A DNA stretch of 64,000 nt, from positions 434,001 through 498,000 of the forward strand of contig NZ_JAERLY010000002.1 in NCBI RefSeq assembly GCF_018256155.1. Reading direction: 5' to 3'. Positions 34,302-43,575 of this stretch are shown here, one piece after another. Positions within the stretch are counted from its first letter, which is position 1; each line of letters opens with the position of its first letter. This stretch comes from Gluconobacter sp. Dm-62. Lineage in GTDB: Bacteria > Pseudomonadota > Alphaproteobacteria > Acetobacterales > Acetobacteraceae. The translations under genes were made by a program, and so were the position numbers. The notes under the pieces were generated by a model. That model worked only from the letters and a program-made list of their open reading frames with translations, did not search any database and had not been told where the DNA came from.

Positions 34302-34925
34302 ATGATCGATACTGCCAAACTCGACGCCGTCATGAGCCGTTGTCCGGTCATGCCGGTGCTGGTTGTCAATGATGTGGCGCTGGCCCGTCCGATGGCCGAG
34401 GCTCTGGTGGCTGGCGGACTGTCCACGCTGGAAGTTACCCTGCGCACACCCTGCGCCCTGGAAGTCATTGAGGAAATGTCGAAAGTGCCTGGCGCGCTCG
34501 TCGGTGCCGGTACGGTTCTGAACCCGTCCGATATGGATCGTGCCGTCAAGGCGGGTGCCCGCTTCATCGTGAGCCCGGGCCTGACCGAGGCGCTCACAAA
34601 GGCCTCCGTCGAGCATGACGTTCCGTTCCTGCCGGGTGTTGCCAATGCGGGCGACATCATGCGCGGTCTCGATCTGGGTCTGTCGCGCTTCAAGTTCTTC
34701 CCGGCCGTGACGAATGGCGGCATTCCCGCTCTCAAGAGCCTTGCGAGCGTTTTCGGCAGCAATGTCCGTTTCTGCCCAACGGGTGGCATTACCGAAGAAA
34801 GCGCTCCGGAGTGGCTGGCCCTTCCGACCGTTTCCTGTGTTGGCGGCTCGTGGGTGACAGCCGGGGCGTTTGATGCGGACAAGGTCCGTCAGCGCGCAAC
34901 AGCAGCAGCACTTCTGAAAGTCTGA
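34302..34925 (+). CDS. eda: KDPG aldolase
   Basis: A 207-residue class I aldolase that splits 2-keto-3-deoxy-6-phosphogluconate. It shows EVTLRTPCALEVIEEM, AGTVLNPSDM, FIVSPGLTEAL and the Schiff-base lysine region SRFKFFPA. It is the second gene of the edd-eda operon and is followed by a terminator. Confidence 0.96.
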   Translation: MIDTAKLDAVMSRCPVMPVLVVNDVALARPMAEALVAGGLSTLEVTLRTPCALEVIEEMSKVPGALVGAGTVLNPSDMDRAVKAGARFIVSPGLTEALTKASVEHDVPFLPGVANAGDIMRGLDLGLSRFKFFPAVTNGGIPALKSLASVFGSNVRFCPTGGITEESAPEWLALPTVSCVGGSWVTAGAFDADKVRQRATAAALLKV

Positions 34926-34943
34926 ACGCGCGGTCACAGAGGC

Positions 34944-34985
34944 TTCACGGGGCTCGCATCATGGTGTGGGCCCCGTGAACGTTTT
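34944..34985 (+). terminator. Terminator after eda
   Basis: Stem TTCACGGGGC (34944-34953) and GCCCCGTGAA (34970-34979) followed by CGTTTTA. Confidence 0.75.
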
Positions 34986-35032
34986 ATGAACAAATGGTTT
35001 GCGGGACGGCGGGAAGCAGATCATAAGGGCGC

Positions 35033-35596
35033 GTGACTGGACGTTCCCATCTGTTGATCGGCGGCTTTGCCGTGCTCTGTGCCATGCGCTGGCATATCCT
35101 CTCGCCTGAACCATTTTCTGTCTGTACAGGCCTGCTGGGCAGTCTCCTGCCCGATATCGATACCGAGCGCTCCATGCTTGGCTGCCGGGTGAAATTCCTC
35201 TCGCGTTTTCTGGCAAAGGCCTTTGGTCATCGCGGTCTGACGCATTCCGGCCTGATGCTGCTCGTGATTGCGGCCATATCGCAGGGTCTGATGGGCCCCG
35301 AGAGCCTGCGCGGCCCCTGGGGCGCTCTCCTGCTGGGCGCGGCGACGCATATCGCCGCTGATCTTCCAACCGGCGGATGCCAGTTCCTCGCGCCCCTCAG
35401 CCGTTCGAGACTTTCGCTCTGGCCTTACGTCCGGACTGGCGGCATCGGGGAAATCATGCTTCTTGTGCCCATTCTCTGCCTTCTGGGTTGGGCAGGATTC
35501 TCTGGAAAAGGCCCGGTTGCGGGTCATGTTCCTCCCCCTGCGCATCCCTCCCGGTTGCGCGGACATGTTTTGAAGGATATTTCATTCTCATCATGA
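35033..35596 (+). CDS. Metal-dependent hydrolase-like membrane protein (YdjM/DUF457 type)
   Basis: A 187-residue protein with the family pattern of a membrane hydrolase: [10 protein letters not shown] at the start, [26 protein letters not shown] and [13 protein letters not shown], whose histidines and aspartates are the putative metal ligands. It has about four hydrophobic segments. The start is GTG. Its TGA overlaps the purH ATG. Members are implicated in envelope or SOS contexts, but the reaction is unproven. Confidence 0.82.
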   Translation: MTGRSHLLIGGFAVLCAMRWHILSPEPFSVCTGLLGSLLPDIDTERSMLGCRVKFLSRFLAKAFGHRGLTHSGLMLLVIAAISQGLMGPESLRGPWGALLLGAATHIAADLPTGGCQFLAPLSRSRLSLWPYVRTGGIGEIMLLVPILCLLGWAGFSGKGPVAGHVPPPAHPSRLRGHVLKDISFSS

Positions 35597-37170
35597 CTGA
35601 GACCCGACTCCCCGTCCGCCGCGCCCTTCTCTCCGTTTCTGACAAGACGGGACTGATCGAACTGGGGCGTGCACTTGCCGCCCACGGTGCGGAACTGCTC
35701 TCGACGGGGGGCTCAGCAAAGGCCCTTCGCGAGGCGGGTCTGACAGTCAAGGACGTCTCCGAGCATACCGGCTTTCCTGAAATTCTGGACGGCCGGGTCA
35801 AGACCCTCGTTCCGCAGGTGCATGGTGGCATTCTCGGACGCCGCGATCTTCCGGCCCATGTTGCGCAGATGGCGGAACACGGTATCGCCCCGATCGACCT
35901 CGTCTGTGTGAACCTCTATCCGTTTGCGGCAACCGTCGCATCGGGCGCTGGTGACGAAGACTGTATCGAGAATATCGATATCGGTGGTCCGGCTATGATC
36001 CGCGCGGCCGCCAAGAACTTCGATCACGTGACGATCCTGACCGACCCGCAGCAATATGCCGCAGTCCTGACGTCGCTTGAAAATGGTGGAACGGTTCTGG
36101 CGGAGCGCCGGGACTATGCTGCGTCCGCCTATGCCCACACGTCTGCCTATGACAGCATGATCTCTCGCTGGTTTGCAAAACAGGCCGGAGAAATCCTGCC
36201 GCCTGTCCTGACCCTGAGCGGAACGCGTGATGACCTGCTGCGCTATGGTGAAAACCCGCATCAGAAAGCGGCTTTCTATCGCGATGGAAGTCAGCGCCCC
36301 GGTGTGGCGAGCGCCCGGCAGCTGCAGGGCAAGGCTCTGAGCTACAACAACATCAACGACACTGATGCGGCGTTCGAAGCTGTCGCCGAGTTCGATGAAC
36401 CGACCGTCGTGATCGTCAAACATGCCAATCCGTGTGGTGTGGCCTCTGCCGCAACGCTGGAGCAGGCCTGGATTGCAGCCCTGCGCTGTGATCCGGTCTC
36501 GGCGTTCGGCGGCATCGTTGCTGTGAACCGTACGCTGAACGGGGCCACGGCCCAGCGGATCAGCAAGATCTTCACCGAAGTGATCGTGGCACCGGACGCC
36601 GATGCCGAGGCTGTCGAGGTTCTCTCCCGCAAGAAGAACCTGCGTCTGCTGCTGACACAAGGTGTGCCGGATCCGGAAGCCGAGGGTCTGTCATTCCGCT
36701 CCGTCGCCGGTGGTTTTCTGGCCCAGACCCGCGATGCGGGCCGGGTAACGAAGGCGGACCTGAAGGTTGTGACCAAGCGCGCGCCAACAGATCAGGAAAT
36801 GGCGGATCTGCTGTTTGCGTTCCGTGTTGCAAAGCACGTGAAGTCAAACGCTGTCATCTATGTTCGCAATGGTGCCACCGTCGGGATCGGCGCGGGGCAG
36901 ATGTCGCGGGTAGACAGCGCGCGTATCGCAGCGCGCAAGAGTGAAGATGCGGCCAAGGAAGCTGGGGAACAGGCACAGCCGACGATCGGTTCAGTGGCTG
37001 CCTCAGATGCTTTCTTCCCCTTTGCGGATGGTCTTGAGAGCGTCGTTGCGGCCGGTGCCGTGGCTGTCATTCAGCCAGGTGGCTCCATCCGTGACCAGGA
37101 GGTGATCGATGCGGCAGATGCAGCCGGGATCGCCATGGTATTCACCGGCATGAGGCATTTCCGACATTGA
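35593..37170 (+). CDS. purH: Bifunctional AICAR transformylase / IMP cyclohydrolase
   Basis: A 525-residue enzyme doing the last two steps of IMP synthesis. The N-terminal IMP cyclohydrolase domain shows [19 protein letters not shown] and [23 protein letters not shown]; the transformylase domain shows [34 protein letters not shown] and the C-terminal GMRHFRH. The start at 35593 matches the family; a longer in-frame reading from 35377 runs through the preceding gene. It overlaps the gene before and the small gene after. Confidence 0.96.
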   Translation: MTETRLPVRRALLSVSDKTGLIELGRALAAHGAELLSTGGSAKALREAGLTVKDVSEHTGFPEILDGRVKTLVPQVHGGILGRRDLPAHVAQMAEHGIAPIDLVCVNLYPFAATVASGAGDEDCIENIDIGGPAMIRAAAKNFDHVTILTDPQQYAAVLTSLENGGTVLAERRDYAASAYAHTSAYDSMISRWFAKQAGEILPPVLTLSGTRDDLLRYGENPHQKAAFYRDGSQRPGVASARQLQGKALSYNNINDTDAAFEAVAEFDEPTVVIVKHANPCGVASAATLEQAWIAALRCDPVSAFGGIVAVNRTLNGATAQRISKIFTEVIVAPDADAEAVEVLSRKKNLRLLLTQGVPDPEAEGLSFRSVAGGFLAQTRDAGRVTKADLKVVTKRAPTDQEMADLLFAFRVAKHVKSNAVIYVRNGATVGIGAGQMSRVDSARIAARKSEDAAKEAGEQAQPTIGSVAASDAFFPFADGLESVVAAGAVAVIQPGGSIRDQEVIDAADAAGIAMVFTGMRHFRH

Positions 37171-37517
37171 AAAAGCTCGCTTTCGCCAGCCTGGCCCTGG
37201 CTGTGTCCATTTCCGCAGCCGAGGCGGCCCCCTGCGTCTATGACATGACACCGCTGCCTGTGACGCAGGGAATCGTATCCGGTATCACACCTACTGGTGT
37301 TCAATTGCGCAATGGCACGACTGTCATTCTCCCGGAAGAGTTCCTGGCAAGCGTTCGTCTGAACCAGAAACTCGCGGTCAGAGGGCTCGTTTCGACGACA
37401 ACGCATACAGTCCAGGCATTGGCACTCGACGGTACTCCCCCGGTGTGCCCAAACGCACCAAAAGTTCCACGTGGACCGTTCGCGGGTTCGCCTGCATACG
37501 ACGCGATCCGCCCCTGA
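37167..37517 (+). CDS. Small exported hypothetical protein
   Basis: 116 residues with a clear signal peptide ([20 protein letters not shown]) and a small beta-rich body. Two cysteines (PCVYD, PVCPN) could form a disulfide in the periplasm. The start is TTG overlapping the purH stop, with GAGG upstream. I do not recognise the family; the body could be a small OB- or SH3-like fold, which is a guess. Confidence 0.6.
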   Translation: MKKLAFASLALAVSISAAEAAPCVYDMTPLPVTQGIVSGITPTGVQLRNGTTVILPEEFLASVRLNQKLAVRGLVSTTTHTVQALALDGTPPVCPNAPKVPRGPFAGSPAYDAIRP

Positions 37518-37541
37518 GAGGTGGCGCCCAAAATCCCGGAT

Positions 37542-37580
37542 TCCCTTAGGAAAAACTGATGGAAGGTTTTTTCTAAGGGG
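37542..37580 (+). terminator. Terminator-like hairpin before the flagellar genes
   Basis: CCCTTAGGAAAAA (about 37545-37557) pairs with TTTTTTCTAAGGG (about 37570-37582) with one mismatch or G-U pair. It probably ends the purH transcript and separates it from the flagellar block. Confidence 0.6.
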
Positions 37581-37673
37581 TATTCCCTCGAATGGGTTAA
37601 ACACTTTCTTTACGGTTTTTGTGCCAAAAATCTCCGGGTTTCCCATTGTTAGCGGATCCGGAGGCACAAACTC

Positions 37674-38966
37674 TTGTCACAGGTCACGACATCCGCGGTT
37701 GTATCGACAACTGGGTTGGGGCACATCGGCCCCGAGACGCAACTGGCTTCAAATGAGCGTTTCCGCGACTTTTTGGAAAGCTATGTGCATCCGGAAACCC
37801 CGGCACATGCTGCAAGCAATCAGAAAAACTCCTTAGCTAAGCAGCCCTCGACGAAAACGGTTGTGTCTGCAGGGGATCAGAAAGCTCAAAGTCACCTGCC
37901 AGACACTAAGCCCGTAGTGCAAACGGTTGCGCGCAAAGACGGGGCATCTGATTTTGGGCATAGTGTCGGCTCTGGGAAGCAGACGGCTATTGCGTCTAAA
38001 AGTATATTACAGAATGCAGTCCAGAAAAGCGCAGTATCACCCAATAGAGAGCAGCAACAAAAACTGGGAAAGGCTACCCAGCAAGGGGCAGCGCAGGCAA
38101 AAATAGAAAATTCCGACGATAAAAGTGCAGTTATTGATGAAAAGAATCAGGAGAAAAATTTTTCAGTGGAGGTTGGCGAAGCTGACGCAACGGAAAACGT
38201 CTCAGCCGGGCAGGCATCTACAGAAGTAAAAACGCCTGATGCCGATACAGCCAGACCTCTTGCCGCCGATACGAACCAAAAAGATGATGTGTCGTTTTCC
38301 GAAGACGTATCTACCGCCAACAAGAGTGAGAAGTCACTTACGGCGGTTTCGGATGACGTTACAGAAATTAAGGACACCGCTGTATCGGAAATATCCGTCT
38401 CAAAAGAGAGTAGCACGTCTTTTCATGTAGACTCGGCTCATACCGAAAAAACATCCTCTGAAACACTAGATGAATCGTCTCAGGCGGCTGAAACAGAAGT
38501 TGCGCCGGAAACGAAAGATGATGAAGAGCAGATTTACCACCGAAATTCTGAGCAGCCTTTACTTTACCAGAAAAACAGTGATGGGAATACGACCACTCAT
38601 ATCGAAATGAATATCGGCTCCAACGAAAAGGTACATGTAGAGATTGGTAAAAATTCTACAGAAGAACATCGAATTCGCATCGATACAGATAATCCGGAAA
38701 TCTACCGCTCTCTCAACGACGATCGCAGCACCTTACTTACAACATTGGCGGGAAGTTCAATTCCTGTGCCTGGTGCGCAATCCATAATTCCTGCTGATAT
38801 CCAGATTAGTCTTTCATTACCATCATTCTCCAACATGTCATCTCGTTCTGAACGGGAACAGGAAAATAAACAGTCGTCTGGTAACTCACATAGTACTACA
38901 TCCACGAACGCTAGAACTGTAGCTGAGCGCCGGTTTTTGCGCGGCGTTGTCGATCTCACTGTCTAG
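37674..38966 (+). CDS. fliK: Flagellar hook-length control-like protein (FliK-like)
   Basis: A 430-residue, low-complexity protein rich in Ser, Glu, Lys and Thr, with few hydrophobic residues. The C-terminal third (about 290-370) contains THIEMNIGSNEKVHVEIGKN and HRIRIDTDNPEIYRSL, which resembles the FliK C-terminal domain that reports hook length to FlhB. The position directly before flgD supports this. Similarity is weak, and residues 40-280 look disordered. The TTG start follows GGAGG by nine bases. Confidence 0.6.
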   Translation: MSQVTTSAVVSTTGLGHIGPETQLASNERFRDFLESYVHPETPAHAASNQKNSLAKQPSTKTVVSAGDQKAQSHLPDTKPVVQTVARKDGASDFGHSVGSGKQTAIASKSILQNAVQKSAVSPNREQQQKLGKATQQGAAQAKIENSDDKSAVIDEKNQEKNFSVEVGEADATENVSAGQASTEVKTPDADTARPLAADTNQKDDVSFSEDVSTANKSEKSLTAVSDDVTEIKDTAVSEISVSKESSTSFHVDSAHTEKTSSETLDESSQAAETEVAPETKDDEEQIYHRNSEQPLLYQKNSDGNTTTHIEMNIGSNEKVHVEIGKNSTEEHRIRIDTDNPEIYRSLNDDRSTLLTTLAGSSIPVPGAQSIIPADIQISLSLPSFSNMSSRSEREQENKQSSGNSHSTTSTNARTVAERRFLRGVVDLTV

Positions 38967-38982
38967 GATAGGATTCGAAATT

Positions 38983-39723
38983 ATGGTTTCTTCAGTTGGC
39001 ACAACGACGAGCAGTACATCTCTTTTAAGCCAGGCTATCGCAGCGGCTAAAAGTAACGCTGTTGCAAATTCGGCGTCGGCATCTTCCAGCGCATCAACGA
39101 GTGCAAGCAGTTCAAGTAGCTCTCTGTCTTCCCTGGGTGGAAATTTCAATCAGTTTCTCACGCTTCTTACGACACAGTTGCAACATCAGGATCCCAGTAA
39201 TCCAACGAGTACTGATTCGTTTACTGCGGAGCTTGCGCAGTTTGCGGGTGTACAGCAGCAGGTCGAAACCAATACAAACCTGACCAGCCTGATCTCCGCA
39301 ACGCAGGACAATCAGATGGCTTCAGCGGTGAGTTTGATTGGCAAAACAACAACTGCCAGTAGCTCCAGTTTGCCACTGCAGAGCGGATCAGCCGCGATGT
39401 CCTTTACGGCACCTCAGGCAGGCGATGTTGCGATTGCCGTTACTGACAGCACGGGGACCGTTGTGAAGTCTGAAACAGTAGATGCGTCAGTAGGCTCAAA
39501 CACCTGGACTTGGGACGGCAAAAACAACAGCGGTACGCAGCTGAGCGACGGAGCCTATACGGTTGCAGTAGAGGGAAGCTCCACAGACGGCACCAGTGTT
39601 GCTCTGCCCACAACCATTACTGGAACTGTAACAGGTGTTTCAAAGAGTTCGACCGGAGTTAATGTCGATATGGGCGGTGCTGCAATCGACATGAGCGATC
39701 TTACGGGCTTTTCAAGCACCTGA
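38983..39723 (+). CDS. flgD: Flagellar hook capping protein FlgD
   Basis: A 246-residue scaffold that caps the growing hook. A serine/alanine-rich N-terminus (SSASTSASSSSSSLSS) leads into the FlgD motif FLTLLTTQLQHQDPSNP and SFTAELAQFAGVQQQ, then the Ig-like part with WTWDGKNNSGTQLSDGAY. The ATG at 38983 follows AGGAT. It is exported by the flagellar type III system. It lies 16 bases after the fliK-like gene. Confidence 0.92.
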   Translation: MVSSVGTTTSSTSLLSQAIAAAKSNAVANSASASSSASTSASSSSSSLSSLGGNFNQFLTLLTTQLQHQDPSNPTSTDSFTAELAQFAGVQQQVETNTNLTSLISATQDNQMASAVSLIGKTTTASSSSLPLQSGSAAMSFTAPQAGDVAIAVTDSTGTVVKSETVDASVGSNTWTWDGKNNSGTQLSDGAYTVAVEGSSTDGTSVALPTTITGTVTGVSKSSTGVNVDMGGAAIDMSDLTGFSST

Positions 39724-39899
39724 TTCCAGTCGGCAAGAATGTACTTTGTTAGGCGTACGTTAACCTTTGTGCTCCACAATACACATCATCAAAAGTTGGG
39801 TTTTTAGGGGTAGGTGCGCATGTGGGCAGTGCAGGGAGGTTTTTCTAAAGGAAATCGCTGCGATCACGATTTCCAGAAGAGCCGGAAAGAGAGCCGCCG

Positions 39900-41579
39900 G
39901 TGAAAGCGCTTCTAGCAAACCTCAAGCAGCTGGGACTTCCACGCCTGGCAGCTCTCGGGGGCGTCGGCGTCGCTATGCTGATCCTGCTTGGTGTTCTTGT
40001 ACTCCACGGGATCAATGCCACTAATGGTCTCTTGTACCGCGATCTGGAGCCGCATGAAGCTGGTGAGATCGTAGATCAGCTTTCAAAAGCTCATATCAAA
40101 TATCGCCTTGAGGACCAGGGCAGTACAATCATGGTGCCTGACGACGATGTTGCACGTGCGCGACTGCTTCTGGCTCAAAGTGGTCTGCCATCTGGAGGCT
40201 CGGTTGGGTATGAGATTTTTGACAAGGGCAATAGCTTTACGGCTACTCAATTCGAGCAGACCATTAATGAAACCCGTGCTCTTGAAGGAGAATTGGAACG
40301 CTCAATTCGTCTGATCCATGGGGTCAGGAATGCGAGAGTACACTTGGTGCTGCGTCATCGTGAGCTGTTTTCAACCGATGAGCAAAATGCACAGGCAAGT
40401 GTCCTTCTTTCAATGGACGGGGGGCGCCGCCTTGACGAGGAGAGCGTTACTGCTGTCGTCAACTTGGTGTCAGCTGCGGTTCCTGGGCTCGATGCGCATA
40501 ATATCTCACTGATCGATAACCGAGGTCATGTTCTACTTAAGCAGGGCGAAGGAAGTGCGACCGGCAGTCAGTCTCTGGAAGAGCAGCGACAATTGACTGA
40601 ACAGCGTATTGCGCGTGAAGTCGAAGACCTTTTGGGATCGTCGCTAGGTCCTGGACATGTCCGTGTCGAGGCGAACGTGACAATGAATAATGATCATGTC
40701 CGCGAGACACAGGAAAACTATGATCCTGATCAGCAGGTTTTGCGCTCGCAACAAACCAAAACAGAAAAAAATATTAATACACAGGGTTCAAATAATACGA
40801 CGGTCTCCAATAACCTCCCGAATGCCAATGCTGGACAACAACAGAATGGCAGCCAAAGTAGCCGTCAAGAACAGACAAATAATTATGAGATAAGTAAAAC
40901 AGTGCGGACCCTGATTCAGGACCAGCCGCGGATTGCGCGTATTAGTATGGCTGTAATGGTAGACGGTATTAATCAATCGGACGGAAAAGGCCATTTATCA
41001 TGGCAGGCCCGAAATCAAGAAGAGCTGAGCCGCCTAACAGCCCTCACCAAAAGTGCGGTTGGCTTTGATCCGGCGCGTGGGGACGTCGTAACGGTAATGT
41101 CCATGAAATTTACGGATATGGAGACGGAGATGCGGCCGTCTGCCCCTGTTTGGTATAAATTTTTGAGCCGCTCTAACCAGATGGAAGCAGTCAGGTTCGG
41201 TCTTTTTGTTCTTTGTTTAGCAATGGTATTATTTTTTGTGGTTCGACCGCTGCTTAGGCCATTAGGAGATGCGGGTGATCGAAAGCCATTTAATCTCCAA
41301 GCTCCAGATTCAAGGCTCCAATCGAATGCCATTGCGGTGCAGGCAAATACATATTCAGGAGATAACCAACTGGAGCGGCAAATAGCACCAATGCTCGGAT
41401 CCTCATATGTGAGTGCTGAACCAATCGACGAAGAAACTGTCTCTGTTAACGGAGTACAGGGAAAAATTAGGGCTTCATCAGTGCAAAAAGTTGTGGACCT
41501 TGTGGAAACACACCCTTCAGAAAGTATAGCTTTGGTTCGAGGATGGTTGATGCCTTCTCATGAGGGAGTAGGTCGATAA
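39900..41579 (+). CDS. fliF: Flagellar MS-ring protein FliF
   Basis: A 559-residue membrane ring protein. An N-terminal membrane segment (LAALGGVGVAMLILLGVLVL) is followed by YscJ-like domains (LEPHEAGEIVDQLSKAHIKY; ARARLLLAQSGLPSGG), and a second membrane segment lies near 438-455 (FGLFVLCLAMVLFFVV). The region between is polar and Asn/Gln-rich. The C-terminal tail that binds FliG is present. The GTG start has GGAAAGAGAG before it. The stop shares an A with the fliG ATG (TAATG). Confidence 0.94.
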   Translation: MKALLANLKQLGLPRLAALGGVGVAMLILLGVLVLHGINATNGLLYRDLEPHEAGEIVDQLSKAHIKYRLEDQGSTIMVPDDDVARARLLLAQSGLPSGGSVGYEIFDKGNSFTATQFEQTINETRALEGELERSIRLIHGVRNARVHLVLRHRELFSTDEQNAQASVLLSMDGGRRLDEESVTAVVNLVSAAVPGLDAHNISLIDNRGHVLLKQGEGSATGSQSLEEQRQLTEQRIAREVEDLLGSSLGPGHVRVEANVTMNNDHVRETQENYDPDQQVLRSQQTKTEKNINTQGSNNTTVSNNLPNANAGQQQNGSQSSRQEQTNNYEISKTVRTLIQDQPRIARISMAVMVDGINQSDGKGHLSWQARNQEELSRLTALTKSAVGFDPARGDVVTVMSMKFTDMETEMRPSAPVWYKFLSRSNQMEAVRFGLFVLCLAMVLFFVVRPLLRPLGDAGDRKPFNLQAPDSRLQSNAIAVQANTYSGDNQLERQIAPMLGSSYVSAEPIDEETVSVNGVQGKIRASSVQKVVDLVETHPSESIALVRGWLMPSHEGVGR

Positions 41580-42583
41580 TGGAAAAAAATATCTCAGGAG
41601 TGCAAAAAGCAGCTATCTTGATGATGGCGCTTGGAGAAGAAAATTGCTCCCGTTTGTTCGAGCAGATGCATGAAGAAGAGATCAGAGAAATTTCCTCATC
41701 AATGGCCCAACTTGGCATTGTCTCGTCAGACATCGTAGAGAAAGTATGTCACGAATTCAGCCAGGGGCTTGGTTCTGCTGAAGGAGTGATTGGGGATCTG
41801 GATACCACCGAAAAATTGCTAAAGAATGCTCTTCCCGCTAACCGTGCTTCGGCAATTATGGAAGAAATTCGAGGTCCTGCAGGACGTACGATGTGGGATA
41901 AACTTGGTAATGTATCGGAAGCAGTATTAGCCAATTATTTAAAAAATGAATATCCGCAAACAGTTGCGGTTATTTTAAGCAGGATTAAATCTGCACATGC
42001 AGCTAAGGTTTTAGCTCTTTTCCCTGAAGAATTCTCATTAGATATTATGATGAGAATGCTAAAAACTGAGACGATACAAAAAAATGTTCTTCAAAGTGTA
42101 GAGAAAACTCTTAGATCTGAATTCGTTTCAAATATTCCGAGAGGAATTAACCGTAATAGTCATGAAGTTCTAGCAGACATATTTAATAATTTCGACAGAC
42201 GTATTGAAGGTCGATTTATGACGGCGTTAGAGGAGCGCAGTCAGAACGATGCAGAACAAATTAAGAGTCTCATGTTCACCTTCGAGGAGCTCGTAAATCT
42301 TTCGAGTGAGAGTCTTATAGTATTATTAAACCAGATTCCGCGTGAAAATCTGCCTTTGGCGCTTAAAGGTGCAAGTGACAAACTGAGACACGCATTCTTG
42401 GCCTCAATGTCTGAGCGTGCAGGACGTATTCTCTCGGAAGAAATTGAGGATTTGGGCCCAGTACGAGTAAAAGATGTTGAAGCGGCTCAAAATGAAATTC
42501 TCGTGGTTGCAAAAGATCTCGTAGATCGGGGAGAAATTGATTTAATTGATCAAGAACAGCCAGGTAATGAGATGATTTCGTAA
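41579..42583 (+). CDS. fliG: Flagellar motor switch protein FliG
   Basis: A 334-residue rotor protein. It shows GVQKAAILMMALGEENCSRLFEQM, the middle-domain EHPQ-like motif as EYPQTVAVIL, FTFEELVNLSSESL and the torque-helix region LRHAFLASMSERAGRILSEEIEDLGPVRVKDVE. Length is normal. GC content begins to fall here. It overlaps fliF by one base and fliH by one base. Confidence 0.95.
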   Translation: MEKNISGVQKAAILMMALGEENCSRLFEQMHEEEIREISSSMAQLGIVSSDIVEKVCHEFSQGLGSAEGVIGDLDTTEKLLKNALPANRASAIMEEIRGPAGRTMWDKLGNVSEAVLANYLKNEYPQTVAVILSRIKSAHAAKVLALFPEEFSLDIMMRMLKTETIQKNVLQSVEKTLRSEFVSNIPRGINRNSHEVLADIFNNFDRRIEGRFMTALEERSQNDAEQIKSLMFTFEELVNLSSESLIVLLNQIPRENLPLALKGASDKLRHAFLASMSERAGRILSEEIEDLGPVRVKDVEAAQNEILVVAKDLVDRGEIDLIDQEQPGNEMIS

Positions 42584-43215
42584 TGGATAAATTAAAAAAT
42601 AATACATCAGATATTCTATACTACGAAGATTTTGATCACGTGCCATTTCAGGAAGAGAAAAACCTAGAACAGGTACAGGAAATCATCGAAATATCAGATA
42701 AGAAAAAATTCTCCGAACAGGAATTAGAGGAATCTTATAAGAAGGGTTTTCGGGAAGGGCAGAAAACAGAGAAAGAAATATCTGAAAATGAAAAAAAAGA
42801 ATTAATACATGATTCTTTCAAAGAAATATCAAATAATATTTTAGAAATACAAAGAATTATAGAAGAGAGTAAAAATGATATTTCTAAAAATGTATCGTTT
42901 TTGCTAATGAATATTTTTGTAAATTTATTCCCTAATATTATTGAATCTTATGGATTTAAAGAATCTCAAAAAATGTTTGAAAAAATTATTCCAATTATTA
43001 GATCTAAATATGGCGCGAAATTAATGTGTTCTAAAGGTTTTATGGATACTGTAAAAATGAACTTGCCAGGAATTCTAGATAAAAAACTAGATTTTCTTGT
43101 TGATGACTCAATCAAAGATGGAGATTTCAAAATTTTTTGGGATTCTGGCCACTTATTTCGAAGTGCAAGTAAAGATATTGAAAAAATAATATCGGAAATT
43201 TTTCTTCTAACCTAG
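42583..43215 (+). CDS. fliH: FliH-like flagellar export regulator
   Basis: A 210-residue, Lys/Glu/Ile/Asn-rich protein placed where FliH belongs, between fliG and fliN. Visible features are YYEDFDHVPF near the N-terminus, a helical stretch EESYKKGFREGQKTEKEIS typical of FliH, and DFKIFWDSGHLFRS at the C-terminus (compare the GD.R..W..G motif). FliH restrains the export ATPase FliI, whose gene is not in the window. The gene is extremely AT-rich compared with the rest of the window. Confidence 0.78.
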   Translation: MDKLKNNTSDILYYEDFDHVPFQEEKNLEQVQEIIEISDKKKFSEQELEESYKKGFREGQKTEKEISENEKKELIHDSFKEISNNILEIQRIIEESKNDISKNVSFLLMNIFVNLFPNIIESYGFKESQKMFEKIIPIIRSKYGAKLMCSKGFMDTVKMNLPGILDKKLDFLVDDSIKDGDFKIFWDSGHLFRSASKDIEKIISEIFLLT

Positions 43216-43232
43216 TATAAATAGGAGTGAAC

Positions 43233-43547
43233 ATGCCAAAGGAAAACCAAGACATAGAAAAGGAAGAATTTGCCGCTCCTGATAAGGTAGCAGATACATT
43301 TTCTAATGATTTACAAGCTATTTACGATATCCCAGTTACTGTTAGCGCAGTTTTGGGGCGCGCAACGATGCCGATTAATCAACTGCTTAGATTGGGTAGA
43401 GGAGCCGTTGTAGAGTTGGATCGAAAAATTGGCGATCCGATAGATATACTTGTAAATAATAGGCTAATAGCGAGAGGAGAAGTTGTTATGGTTGATGATT
43501 CTCGTCTTGGTGTGACTATGACTGAAATAATAAAATCTGAAAACTAA
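43233..43547 (+). CDS. fliN: Flagellar motor switch protein FliN
   Basis: A 104-residue C-ring protein with the SpoA domain: IYDIPVTVSAVLGRATMPI, LLRLGRGAVVELDRKIGDP and ARGEVVMVDDSRLGVTMTEI. ATG 43233 is used because GGAG ends six bases upstream; the GTG at 43227 overlaps that site. AT-rich like its neighbours. Confidence 0.94.
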   Translation: MPKENQDIEKEEFAAPDKVADTFSNDLQAIYDIPVTVSAVLGRATMPINQLLRLGRGAVVELDRKIGDPIDILVNNRLIARGEVVMVDDSRLGVTMTEIIKSEN

Positions 43548-43575
43548 AATAAAACTTTATTCTGGAAGAAATAAA

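Noticed and set aside
32997-34937. Minus-strand frame of 646 codons across edd and eda
   Set aside because: Both edd and eda have full, clear motifs on the plus strand; the antisense product has no motif and is an artefact of codon bias.
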